Origin: Leptolyngbyaceae cyanobacterium SM1_3_5
GTDB lineage: Bacteria > Cyanobacteriota > Cyanobacteriia > Elainellales > Elainellaceae
DNA length: 5,855 nucleotides
Assembly (NCBI GenBank): GCA_012031475.1
Contig: JAAUTJ010000346.1
Coordinates: forward strand, 1-5,855
Reading direction: 5' to 3'
Shown here in pieces: positions 1-5,439 of this stretch. Position numbers and translations under genes: made by a program. Under the pieces are notes generated by a model. It did not search any database. It saw only the letters and a program-made list of their open reading frames with translations, and was not told the origin of the DNA. How positions within the stretch are numbered: the first letter of the stretch is position 1; each line of letters starts with the position of its first letter.

Positions 1-168
1 GCGCATGAAGGGCACGAGCCATTACGGATTTTGCGGTTCCGCGCCGTCCGGCAATCACCACGCCGCCAAACCCGGATCGATCGCCACCAGCAAAAGGGCA
101 AGTTTGATCGCGTCTTGGCCGACAACGGCAGTCAGCGGAAAAGCAGTTGGAATGGCAGTTGCAGGCAT
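1..168 (-). CDS. chlD: Magnesium chelatase subunit D, N-terminal fragment (runs off the window; apparent frameshift)
   Basis: ChlD is the AAA+ subunit that works with ChlI and ChlH to insert Mg2+ into protoporphyrin IX, the first committed step of chlorophyll synthesis. Reading leftward from the ATG at 168, the protein begins MPATAIPTAFPLTAVVGQ and continues DAIKLALLLVAIDPGL, the usual cyanobacterial ChlD N-terminus. The frame then breaks at about 66-67. As written it reaches a TGA at 57-55 after 37 residues. Adding one G on the coding strand (GG to GGG) restores GGVVIAG and then the P-loop GRRGTAKS (about residues 41-48) and VMARALHA up to the window edge. Only about 56 residues of a protein that is usually near 670 are visible. 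No clear Shine-Dalgarno sequence precedes the start. The gene lies 33 bp downstream of a same-strand methyltransferase gene. ChlD is normally essential in a chlorophyll-making cell, so a consensus error is likelier than a pseudogene. Identification is from remembered family sequence. Confidence 0.85.
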
Positions 169-201
169 GTCAGACAAAGGGGCGAATTGATCTTCAGCAT
201 A

Positions 202-979
202 TCAAGATTGCGGGAGCGCATTCGCCAGATAAACGTTCGTTTGATACTTCAGCGTCACGATCGCATCTTGATTCCAGCGATCGAACAGATCACGCAAATC
301 CACAAGTAGCTGTTCATAAACCTCGCCGGATTTGGGAATGTAGGACGCGCTCAAAGCAAGGCCGATCATGGCGTTGAGGGTAAGCGGCTGCTGATTGGGG
401 AAAGACTGCTGGCGGTAGTCGGTGAAGCGATCGCTTTCAGCCAAGGGATCAGCCGATTTACGGCTGGGGTGATCAAAAAAGTCGGTGGCGGCGGCTTTGC
501 GAATCACAGCCGTGTGTTCAGCCGTAAATTCATCGGTCTGATCGCGTTCGTTCCACATCAGGCGACTCGTCCGCCCGATCGCAGGATGCGGTGAAATTCT
601 TGTAAAGTGGCGATCGGCTCAAACCAGTGGAACGACTGACAGCACGTAATCAAATCCACGCAGTTGGTATTGAGTCCGGTCGCTTCTGCCGTGCCCGATC
701 GAAACTCGACTTGCGGATGCGGCTCCGCTGCCGATCGCATGATTTCGTTTGGTTCGATCGCCCAAACTTTTGCGCCGCGATCGCCCAGCAGTCGAGAAGA
801 AATTCCGGTTCCCGCGCCAATGTCGGCAACGGTTAAAGTAGCGGGATCGCCCAGTCCGTCTAGAATCTGGTCGATCGCCTCGGTCGGATAGTCGGACGAT
901 AGCGGCTGTATTCTTCGGCGCGATTGGAGAAGCGATCGCGAGGATTTTGCGTGTACAGCGGTGGAAGCTCAGAGTTCAT
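202..979 (-). CDS. Class I SAM-dependent methyltransferase (UbiE/BioC-like), two apparent frameshifts
   Basis: With two single-base corrections this reads as a 259-residue protein from ATG 979 to the stop at 202. It starts MNSELPPLYTQNPRDRFSNR and has the SAM-binding motif I VADIGAGTG at about residues 51-59, an acidic AIEPNEIM segment near 74-81 that fits the ribose-binding position, and SFHWFEP plus RILRSGGRVAL near 116-141. This is the Methyltransf_11 pattern; the substrate cannot be told. Break 1 is at 890-892, where codon 30 lacks one base (RYRPT followed by YPTEAID), and the uncorrected frame ends at TAG 862-860. Break 2 is at 560-561, where GCC TGA should read GCC CTG ATG, giving GRVALMWNERD. 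Each repair adds one base to a short run. The C-terminal part (558 to 202) is otherwise open. It is the only gene here with two breaks, so real decay is possible, but the uninterrupted motifs favour sequence error. It may be co-transcribed with chlD. Confidence 0.8.
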
Positions 980-1006
980 TGAATCTGCTAAAACTTTTCG
1001 TGCTTT

Positions 1007-1036
1007 AGTGTAGCGGCTTTGAGCAATGGGCAATAA
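1007..1036 (-). promoter_or_regulatory. Possible promoter for the methyltransferase gene (weak)
   Basis: On the minus strand, TACACT (1012-1007) resembles a sigma-70 -10 element and lies 27 bases upstream of the ATG at 979. Eighteen bases further upstream is TTATTG (1036-1031), a poor -35. The 85-bp gap between the divergent methyltransferase and nudC genes must hold both promoters, but only this -10 stands out. No convincing promoter for nudC was found. Confidence 0.25.
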
Positions 1037-1064
1037 TGGCGATCGAACTACTTAGAAAGCGCTG

Positions 1065-1877
1065 ATGTCTCGATCGTTTGTTTCTGGAGTTGCCCCGCCT
1101 GAAAAGGTGCAATCGGCCTGGTGGTTTGCGTTTGCGGGCAATAAAATTCTAGTGCAGCCAGTGGGTGAGCGCTACGAAATTCCCAGCGCGATCGATCTCA
1201 CACCCATTCGGACTCAGTATTTGGGACAGTTGGGCGATCGATCGTGCTTTTCGGCAGAACTGGCGAAGGATGCGATCGCGCCCGAAGGCTTGGCGCTGCT
1301 GGGATTGCGCCAGCTTTACGGCAGCTTGGACGAGGAGGAGTTTGCGATCGCGGGTCGTGCCGTCCAAATTGTCGAGTGGGATCGGACGCATCAGTTTTGT
1401 GGACATTGCGCCACGCCGATGACGCAGTTGCCTGATGAGCGGGCGAAGCGCTGTCCGAACTGCGGACTGGTCAACTATCCGCGCCTCTCGCCTGCAATGA
1501 TCGTGCTGGTGTCGCGAGGTGAAGAAATTTTGCTGGCGCGTGCCCACCGTTTTGCAACCGGAATGTACAGCGTTTTGGCTGGATTTGTGGAACCGGGCGA
1601 ATCGCTGGAAGAAACCGTTGTGCGCGAAGTGCGCGAAGAAGTCGGCCTTGAAGTCAAAAATATTCGCTATTTTGGATCGCAGCCTTGGCCGTTTCCCAAC
1701 TCATTAATGATTGGATTTATGGCGGACTATGCGGGCGGATCGATCGCCCTGGAAGAAAAAGAAATTGCCGATGCCAAATGGTTTCACAAACACAATTTGC
1801 CGCCCATTCCGCCGAGAATTAGCATTGCTCGCAAGCTGATTGATGCGTTTGTGGAAGGGAGGGAGGCGATCGAATAA
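1065..1877 (+). CDS. nudC: NAD+ diphosphatase / NADH pyrophosphatase NudC (Nudix hydrolase)
   Basis: A 270-residue cytosolic Nudix hydrolase. The family cleaves NAD(H) to NMN(H) and AMP, and in some bacteria removes NAD caps from RNA. The domain order is typical: an N-terminal NudC domain (about 15-105); a zinc ribbon with Cys112, Cys115, Cys130 and Cys133 (FCGHC and RCPNCG); then the Nudix domain. The Nudix box begins at Gly173 (GFVEPGE) and runs through REVREEVGL (187-195) with all metal-binding glutamates present. The NudC hallmark SQPWPFPNS follows at 205-213, which separates this family from other Nudix enzymes. The length fits the family. The start is the ATG at 1065; nearby upstream ATGs at 1025 and 1036 are out of frame. 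A weak AGAAAG lies a few bases upstream. The gene is intact, unlike most of its neighbours, and is divergent from the methyltransferase gene. A hairpin repeat follows 16 bp after the stop. Confidence 0.95.
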   Translation: MSRSFVSGVAPPEKVQSAWWFAFAGNKILVQPVGERYEIPSAIDLTPIRTQYLGQLGDRSCFSAELAKDAIAPEGLALLGLRQLYGSLDEEEFAIAGRAVQIVEWDRTHQFCGHCATPMTQLPDERAKRCPNCGLVNYPRLSPAMIVLVSRGEEILLARAHRFATGMYSVLAGFVEPGESLEETVVREVREEVGLEVKNIRYFGSQPWPFPNSLMIGFMADYAGGSIALEEKEIADAKWFHKHNLPPIPPRISIARKLIDAFVEGREAIE

Positions 1878-1893
1878 ACAGCCTGCCCTCATG

Positions 1894-1930
1894 CCCTAGT
1901 TCCTTCTCTGCCAGAGAAAGGGATTTAGGG
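1894..1930. repeat. Hairpin repeat downstream of nudC (cyanobacterial palindromic type)
   Basis: An imperfect inverted repeat. The core TTCTCT (1904-1909) pairs with AGAGAA (1913-1918) around the loop GCC. The stem extends outward with small bulges to CCC (1894-1896) against GGG (1928-1930). Its right half, AGGGATTTAGGGGA (1919-1932), recurs exactly at 3518-3531. Coming 16 bp after the nudC stop, it could also help end or stabilise that transcript, but no T-run follows. Confidence 0.6.
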
Positions 1931-2137
1931 GAGCTATTCAAACAGCGCCCAGAGTGGGTGAGCGCTTCAGGCAGTGGCATCAAGTTCAATTCGAGTTTGC
2001 TGCCGCCGTATTTGAAGCGCTCATGCAGTGTCAAGGCGGGGCTGTATCTCGCAGGCGTGTCAACTTGGCGTGAGCGACACCAGGCACAAAGAACTGTTAG
2101 GGCTGGAAGCGGAATTTCGAGAATCAGAACGTGACAT
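1931..2137 (+). pseudogene. Remnant of an IS256/mutator-type transposase with internal deletion
   Basis: Two short stretches resemble separate parts of mutator-family (IS256) transposases. In the frame of 1982, KFNSSLLPPYLKRSCSV followed by GLYLAGVST (to about 2064) resembles the family segment of the form FxSxLLPPYxRRxxSxxxxxxxLYLxGVST. In the frame one base back, starting near 2061, GVSDTRHKELLGLEAEFRESE resembles the later segment usually written as GVxxDGxKELLGLExGxRESE. In an intact enzyme these are well over 50 residues apart, so the catalytic region between them is missing, and the frame changes at the join. No start codon, no complete reading frame and no terminal inverted repeats were found. 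The assignment rests on remembered family motifs. It accounts for most of the 356 bp between nudC and the DUF6464-like gene. Confidence 0.5.
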
Positions 2138-2165
2138 CCCGCCGACGCTGACGGCTAGGTCGTAC

Positions 2166-2222
2166 AGCGCGGGCTTCCCTTCCTCACGCTCATGCGACGC
2201 ATAGAGCGCGGGACTTCCCCGC
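2166..2222. repeat. Pair of GC-rich direct repeats (AGCGCGGG...CTTCCC)
   Basis: AGCGCGGGCTTCCC at 2166-2179 recurs as AGCGCGGGACTTCCCC at 2205-2220, one base longer inside. They are 39 bp apart, measured start to start. Such sequences can mark the ends of old insertion elements, which would fit the adjacent transposase remnant. No element can be delimited. Confidence 0.4.
2208..2222 (-). terminator. Short hairpin just after the DUF6464-like gene, possible terminator
   Basis: GCGGG (2208-2212) pairs with CCCGC (2218-2222) across a five-base loop. On the minus strand it begins 11 bases after the stop codon at 2234-2236. No T-run follows on the minus strand, so it is at best a weak or factor-dependent terminator. 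It overlaps one of the GC-rich direct repeats. Confidence 0.3.
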
Positions 2223-2233
2223 TATCGGTTGAC

Positions 2234-2608
2234 TTATAAACGCCTAGACGATTCCATCTGCTCTTCGTAGAAACGACAAGACGCACAAGGACCAGTCGGA
2301 TTCACGGCACAGCGCATCAGTTCCGATCGAGCATTAAAGCGGCAAGAGGCATCGCCAATAATCCAGCGGCCATCGATCTGTGTGCGTTCCGTCGGGCGCT
2401 GCGTCTTCTGCACATAGAGTGCAATTTTGTGGAGCCGATATTTTCCCGCCCGAAACTGATAGCGGTGGCGACGTTCCAAAACGGCGTATGTTTTACCTTC
2501 AAGGTCGAGAAGTGCCCCTGGCTGCGGGTTCCAGTCCAGCCGCACATTGCCGATTGTCTGGCGCGGATGACTCAAGATCACCTCAGTGGGCAGCGTTTCT
2601 GACTCCAT
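2234..2608 (-). CDS. Conserved cyanobacterial protein, DUF6464-like
   Basis: An intact 124-residue protein of unknown function, starting MESETLPTEVILSHPRQTIG. I recognise its central segment, LDLEGKTYAVLERRHRYQ (about 34-51) with KYRLHKIALYVQ (56-67), and its end, GDASCRFNARSELMRCAVNP (85-104), as a pattern conserved in cyanobacteria and usually annotated DUF6464. The family name is from memory. Four cysteines in the C-terminal third (Cys89, Cys100, Cys108, Cys111), ending in a CxxC, suggest a small metal site or redox role, which is inference. There is no signal peptide or membrane segment. The ATG at 2608 is the only sensible start; the Shine-Dalgarno is weak. It follows the molybdopterin enzyme gene on the same strand, separated by 179 bp of heptad repeats, so co-transcription is uncertain. 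Confidence 0.75.
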   Translation of the reverse strand: MESETLPTEVILSHPRQTIGNVRLDWNPQPGALLDLEGKTYAVLERRHRYQFRAGKYRLHKIALYVQKTQRPTERTQIDGRWIIGDASCRFNARSELMRCAVNPTGPCASCRFYEEQMESSRRL

Positions 2609-2652
2609 AGCGTGTTGCTCGTTACATTATGTGCGATCGTATCGTATTGATT

Positions 2653-2680
2653 GGGTGTCGGGTGTCGGGTGTCGGGGTCG
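2653..2680. repeat. Heptanucleotide tandem repeat (GGGTGTC)3
   Basis: Three perfect GGGTGTC units occupy 2653-2673, followed by a degenerate GGGGTCG. This is the kind of short tandemly repeated (STRR) heptamer common in cyanobacterial intergenic DNA. The same heptad occurs inverted at 2774-2787 and again between pstC and pstA at 5350-5370. Confidence 0.8.
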
Positions 2681-2773
2681 GCAAGAGGTAGGCAAGGGAG
2701 CGATCGACAAGTGACCAATTCAACCGAAACAATTCAACCCTGCAACGCCAGAGTCGATCGCCACGTTCCCGCT

Positions 2774-2787
2774 GACACCCGACACCC
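2774..2787. repeat. Inverted heptad pair (GACACCC)2 touching the stop of the molybdopterin gene
   Basis: Two GACACCC units are the exact reverse complement of GGGTGTC GGGTGTC at 2660-2673, making a 14-bp inverted repeat with arms 100 bp apart. The pair directly abuts the TGA stop (2788-2790) of the molybdopterin enzyme gene, so both arms would lie in its 3' transcript and could fold together. Confidence 0.75.
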
Positions 2788-3391
2788 TCAAGAAAACCGA
2801 CTGCTGTATCGTTCTTCGGCAAACGGCTCGCCGCGATCGTGATAGCCGTTGCGTTCCCAGAAGCCGAGTTCTTGATGGTCGAGAAATTCCAGACCGTTGA
2901 GCCACTTGGCGCTTTTCCATGCGTAGAGGTGCGGCACCACGAGGCGCAGGGGGCCACCGTGATCGGTAGGGAGTGGTTCACCCGCGAGCGTGTGGGCAAA
3001 AAAGTTTTCTTCGCGCAGGAAGTCTTCGATCGCAATATTCGTGGTGTAGCCGCCGTAGCAGTGTTCCATGATGTGAACGGCTTTGGGATCAACTTCGATC
3101 TGCTGCATGAAGTCCAGCACTTTCACGCCTGTCCACTGCACATCCAGCTTTGACCAAGTGGTGACGCAGTGAAAATCTGCCGTGAAGTTGCTCTGGGGCA
3201 TTTGCATAAAATCGTCCCAGGTGAAAGTCACGGGCTTGGCAAGTCCCCAGACGCGAAACTGCCAGTTTTCCTTGGAAACAGCGGGCGTTTCGCCATAGGT
3301 GAGAACCGGAAAGCCTTTGGCGAGATGCTGACCCGGAGGGACGCGATCGCTTTGCTCTGGCGCGGGCTTTTGAAAAAAATTTTCCTAGCAT
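2788..3391 (-). CDS. Sulfite-oxidase-like molybdopterin-dependent oxidoreductase, apparent frameshift near the start
   Basis: A small molybdopterin-binding oxidoreductase of the sulfite oxidase superfamily (COG2041, YuiH-like), about 200 residues after correction. FHCVTTWSKLDVQW (73-86) contains Cys75, the expected molybdenum thiolate ligand. HCYGGYTTN (110-118) and HGGPLRLVVPHLYAWKSAKWL (144-164) are further family motifs. No signal peptide or Tat motif is present, so it is probably cytoplasmic; the substrate is unknown. The natural start appears to be ATG 3391 (MLGKFF), but a run of seven T on the coding strand (3379-3373) throws the frame. With six T it reads MLGKFFQKPAPEQSDRVPPG and joins the main frame. 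Without that change the first in-frame start is GTG 3231, which cuts off about 53 conserved residues including TYGETP and WQFRVWGL. No typical Shine-Dalgarno is seen. The stop abuts heptad repeats. Family assignment is firm, specific activity is not. Confidence 0.85.
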
Positions 3392-3444
3392 AATTTCAAG
3401 AATCGTTTCCCTTTCTGTTTAGCAAAAAATCATCAGTGCTGTTC

Positions 3445-3560
3445 ATTAGACTTCCTGCATGAATCAATATTTTTCCTCAAAACAGTCAAAATCAAGCTTC
3501 AAAGTCCCCCATTCATGAGGGATTTAGGGGACGAAGAAGCATTCGTGCAGGAGGTCTAAT
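3445..3560. mobile_element. MITE-like element with 20-bp terminal inverted repeats
   Basis: The left arm 3445-3464 (ATTAGACTTCCTGCATGAAT) and right arm 3541-3560 are inverse complements at 18 of 20 positions. Both mismatches become G-U pairs in plus-strand RNA. The 116-bp element has no coding capacity. Inside, a second hairpin abuts the right arm: GCTTC 3496-3500 with GAAGC 3536-3540, and GTCCCC 3504-3509 with GGGGAC 3527-3532. It sits between the 3' end of pstB and the 5' end of the molybdopterin gene. No clean target-site duplication is visible; GTTC occurs just outside both ends, but offset by one base on the right. It could be a non-autonomous transposon or a dispersed structural repeat. 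Confidence 0.6.
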
Positions 3561-3588
3561 GGTTCGGAAACTCCAATGGTTTGGAAAC
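3558..3588. repeat. Short direct repeat, 17-bp period
   Basis: AATGGTTCGGAAAC (3558-3571) recurs as AATGGTTTGGAAAC (3575-3588), 13 of 14 identical. It starts within the last bases of the MITE-like right arm and may mark a local duplication at that junction. Confidence 0.55.
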
Positions 3589-3605
3589 AGGAAGTAGTCT
3601 TGAGC

Positions 3606-3624
3606 GCGAGCAATCATTGCTTGC
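3606..3624 (-). terminator. Hairpin after pstB, possible transcript end
   Basis: AGCAAT (3609-3614) and ATTGCT (3616-3621) form a tight hairpin, extended by a wobble and two GC pairs to 3606 and 3624. On the minus strand it begins four bases beyond the pstB stop codon (3630-3628), where the pst transcript would be expected to end. No T-run follows, so intrinsic termination is doubtful. Confidence 0.35.
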
Positions 3625-3627
3625 AGT

Positions 3628-4448
3628 TTAACCGAACCGCCCTTCCACGTAGTCTCTGGTTCGCGAATTCAGTGAGCCGCCGAAAATCTGCTTCGCCGAG
3701 CCAAACTCGACCATTTCCCCGATCCGGCTTTCATCCGTACTGAAAAACGCCGTAAACTCCGACACTCTCGCCGCCTGCTGCATATTGTGCGTCACGATCA
3801 CGATCGTTAACTCCAATCGCAACACATCCAGCAGCGCCTCAATCTTCATTGTGGCGATCGGGTCAAGGGCAGAACAAGGCTCATCCATCAGCAGCATACG
3901 CGGCTTGACCGCCAACGCCCGCGCAATGCAAAGTCGCTGCTGCTGACCGCCCGACAGTCCCAACGCGGGTTTCCGCAGGTGATCCTTCACTTCGTCCCAC
4001 AGTGCGGCCTCGCGCAGCGCCGCCTCGACCATTTCATCCAGGCGATTTCGACTCACCCGACCCGCCACCCGCACTCCATAGGCCACATTGTCGTAAATGC
4101 TGGTCGCAAACGGATTCGGCTTTTGAAACACCATGCCAATTTGCCGCCGCAGCCGATTCACGTTCACACGCGGATCGTAAATGTCTTGCCCCAAAACTCG
4201 ACCTTGCCCTCGACCCGCGCTGAAGAAGTTTCCAGTTCGCCAATCCGATTGAGCGCCTTGAGAAACGTGGATTTGCCGCAGCCGGATGGCCCAATGATCG
4301 CCGTCACCTGCTGCGGGGCAATGTCGATCGAAATGCGCTCTAGAACGCGCCGCCGACCATAGTAGAAATTGAGGTTCTGTACGCGCATCGCTGGATTCGC
4401 GATCGCTTCTGTAGGCGTGTAGGGCGTGGAATTGAGGTCAAATTGCAT
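3628..4448 (-). CDS. pstB: Phosphate ABC transporter ATP-binding protein PstB, apparent frameshift
   Basis: The ATPase of the high-affinity phosphate importer PstSCAB, on the cytoplasmic face of the PstC-PstA channel. Corrected length is about 273 residues, normal for PstB. Walker A GPSGCGKST is at 53-61, the Q-loop MVFQKPNPF at about 106-114, the ABC signature LSGGQ at 165-169, Walker B LLMDEP at 186-191 with the D-loop SALDP just after, and the H-loop THN near 220-222. KALNRI and FQKPNPF are typical of PstB rather than other ABC ATPases. The frame breaks at 4189-4196, where the coding strand reads TTTTGGGG. One more T or G is needed for KVEF to continue into GQDIYDPRVNVNRLRRQIG. As written the first frame ends after TFTIRV and the remainder can only start at TTG 4194. 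The start is the ATG at 4448, 28 bp after the pstA stop. All catalytic residues are present on the two pieces, which argues for a sequence error. Confidence 0.92.
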
Positions 4449-4476
4449 AATCAGATTGCATGATTCGATCGAAAAA

Positions 4477-5347
4477 CTATAGGCGACGCATCAGCAGCCG
4501 CGAACCGACATTCAGCAGCAGCACTAATCCCAGCAGAACCAGCGAAGCTGTCCACGCCATTGCGTTCTGCTCCAAAAACGGCGAATTCGCGTAGTTGTAG
4601 ATTAAAACGGACAGGGAAGGAGCCGGATTGAGCAGACCCGTCGGCCAATTCTCGGTAAACAAGGCGGTGAAGATTAGCGGAGCCGTTTCGCCCGCCGCCC
4701 GTGCGATCGCCAGCAGCGCCCCGGTTGTGATTCCCGGCAGCGCAGAGGCCAGCGCGACGCGCCAAGTGGTTTGCAGCCGACTTGCGCCCAACGCAGCAGA
4801 GGCAAATCGCTGGGTGGAAGGGACAAGCTGCAAGGCGGATTCGGTCGAAAGCGCCACGATCGGCAGCATCACGATCGCCAGCGCAAAACTACCCGCCAAA
4901 GCCGAATATTCCTTGCGTACCAGGACAATCACGCCATAGGCAAATACGCCAATCGCGATCGACGGGACGCCGCTCAAAACCGTGACACCAAACCGCACCG
5001 CATTCGCCATAGTGGAACCGCGCCCCGAATTCTGCCAGAAAAACCGCCGTGAGAACGCCGATCGGAATGCTGAACAAAGCCGCGATCGACACCATCAAAA
5101 ACGTTCCCGCGATCGCATTGCCAAAGCCATCCACCCCTCCGGTTGAGCCGATCGCCAGCGGCAGCGACGTGAGAGCGCCCCAACTGAGATTGGGCAACCC
5201 GCGCCGCACAATTTCCAGCAAAATCGATCCCAGCGGCAGCAAAGCCAAGCCCACCAGCGCAAACGCGATCGCCGTCATGCCCCAAGTGAAAGCGCGGCGG
5301 GCGATCGGCAGGGGAGCGGTGAGGTCAGTGGCGGGGATGGGGGGCAT
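4477..5347 (-). CDS. pstA: Phosphate ABC transporter permease PstA, apparent frameshift
   Basis: An inner-membrane permease that pairs with PstC to form the phosphate channel. Corrected length is about 289 residues. Hydrophobic segments appear near 23-45 and 77-105 and across the second half, ending in TASLVLLGLVLLLNVGSRLL. The EAA-type loop that contacts PstB is visible as AALGASRLQTTWRVALASALPG, followed by ARAAGETAPLIFTALF, typical of PstA. The frame breaks at 5023-5026, where the coding strand has GGGG. With three G it reads AEFGRGSTMANAVRFGVTVL, which is the expected sequence. As written, the first frame turns into cysteine- and arginine-rich nonsense and the remainder begins at ATG 5010. 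The chosen start, ATG 5347, gives MPPIPATDLT, a proline-rich N-terminus next to the heptad array. No Shine-Dalgarno lies upstream because the array occupies that place. It belongs to the pstC-pstA-pstB operon. Confidence 0.92.
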
Positions 5348-5349
5348 TG

Positions 5350-5412
5350 GGGTGTCGGGCGTGGGGTGTCGGGTATCAGGCGTGGGGCGTGGGGCGTGGG
5401 GCGTGGGATGTG
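5350..5412. repeat. Nine-unit degenerate heptad array between pstC and pstA
   Basis: Nine head-to-tail heptads fill 5350-5412: GGGTGTC, GGGCGTG, GGGTGTC, GGGTATC, AGGCGTG, GGGCGTG three times, then GGATGTG. The first unit type is identical to the array at 2653-2673. The array starts 3 bp outside the pstA start codon, so it occupies the whole presumed leader of pstA and would be transcribed as C-rich RNA in the operon mRNA. Confidence 0.85.
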
Positions 5413-5439
5413 TAGAGACACGAGATCTCGCGTCTCTAC
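5412..5439. repeat. 28-bp palindromic repeat overlapping the 3' end of pstC
   Basis: GTAGAGAC (5412-5419) and GTCTCTAC (5432-5439) flank the perfect palindrome CGAGATCTCG (5421-5430). Only the A/C pair at 5420/5431 is unmatched. It resembles the GTAGAGACGCG-type palindromes scattered in filamentous cyanobacterial genomes. The pstC stop codon TAG (5438-5436) lies inside its right arm. Confidence 0.8.

Noticed and set aside
1149..1547. A 132-residue minus-strand frame inside nudC
   Set aside because: It lies opposite an intact, well-recognised Nudix gene and has no recognisable domain.
2839..3153. A 104-residue plus-strand frame opposite the molybdopterin gene
   Set aside because: The minus strand carries clear family motifs over the same bases, so this is a shadow frame.
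3445..3560. Simple intrinsic terminator for pstB
   Set aside because: The structure is over 60 bp past the stop, has 20-bp arms with a 76-bp interior and no terminal T-run; a mobile or dispersed repeat fits better.
4189..4196. Programmed ribosomal frameshift in pstB at TTTTGGGG
   Set aside because: PstB is not known to need one, no stimulatory structure was evident, and five similar breaks occur in unrelated genes nearby.
4451..4476. Alternative pstB start at ATG 4461
   Set aside because: That frame reaches a stop after seven residues; ATG 4448 leads into the PstB frame.
5350..5412. Possible CRISPR array
   Set aside because: The units are contiguous heptads without spacers, so this is a tandem repeat, not a CRISPR.
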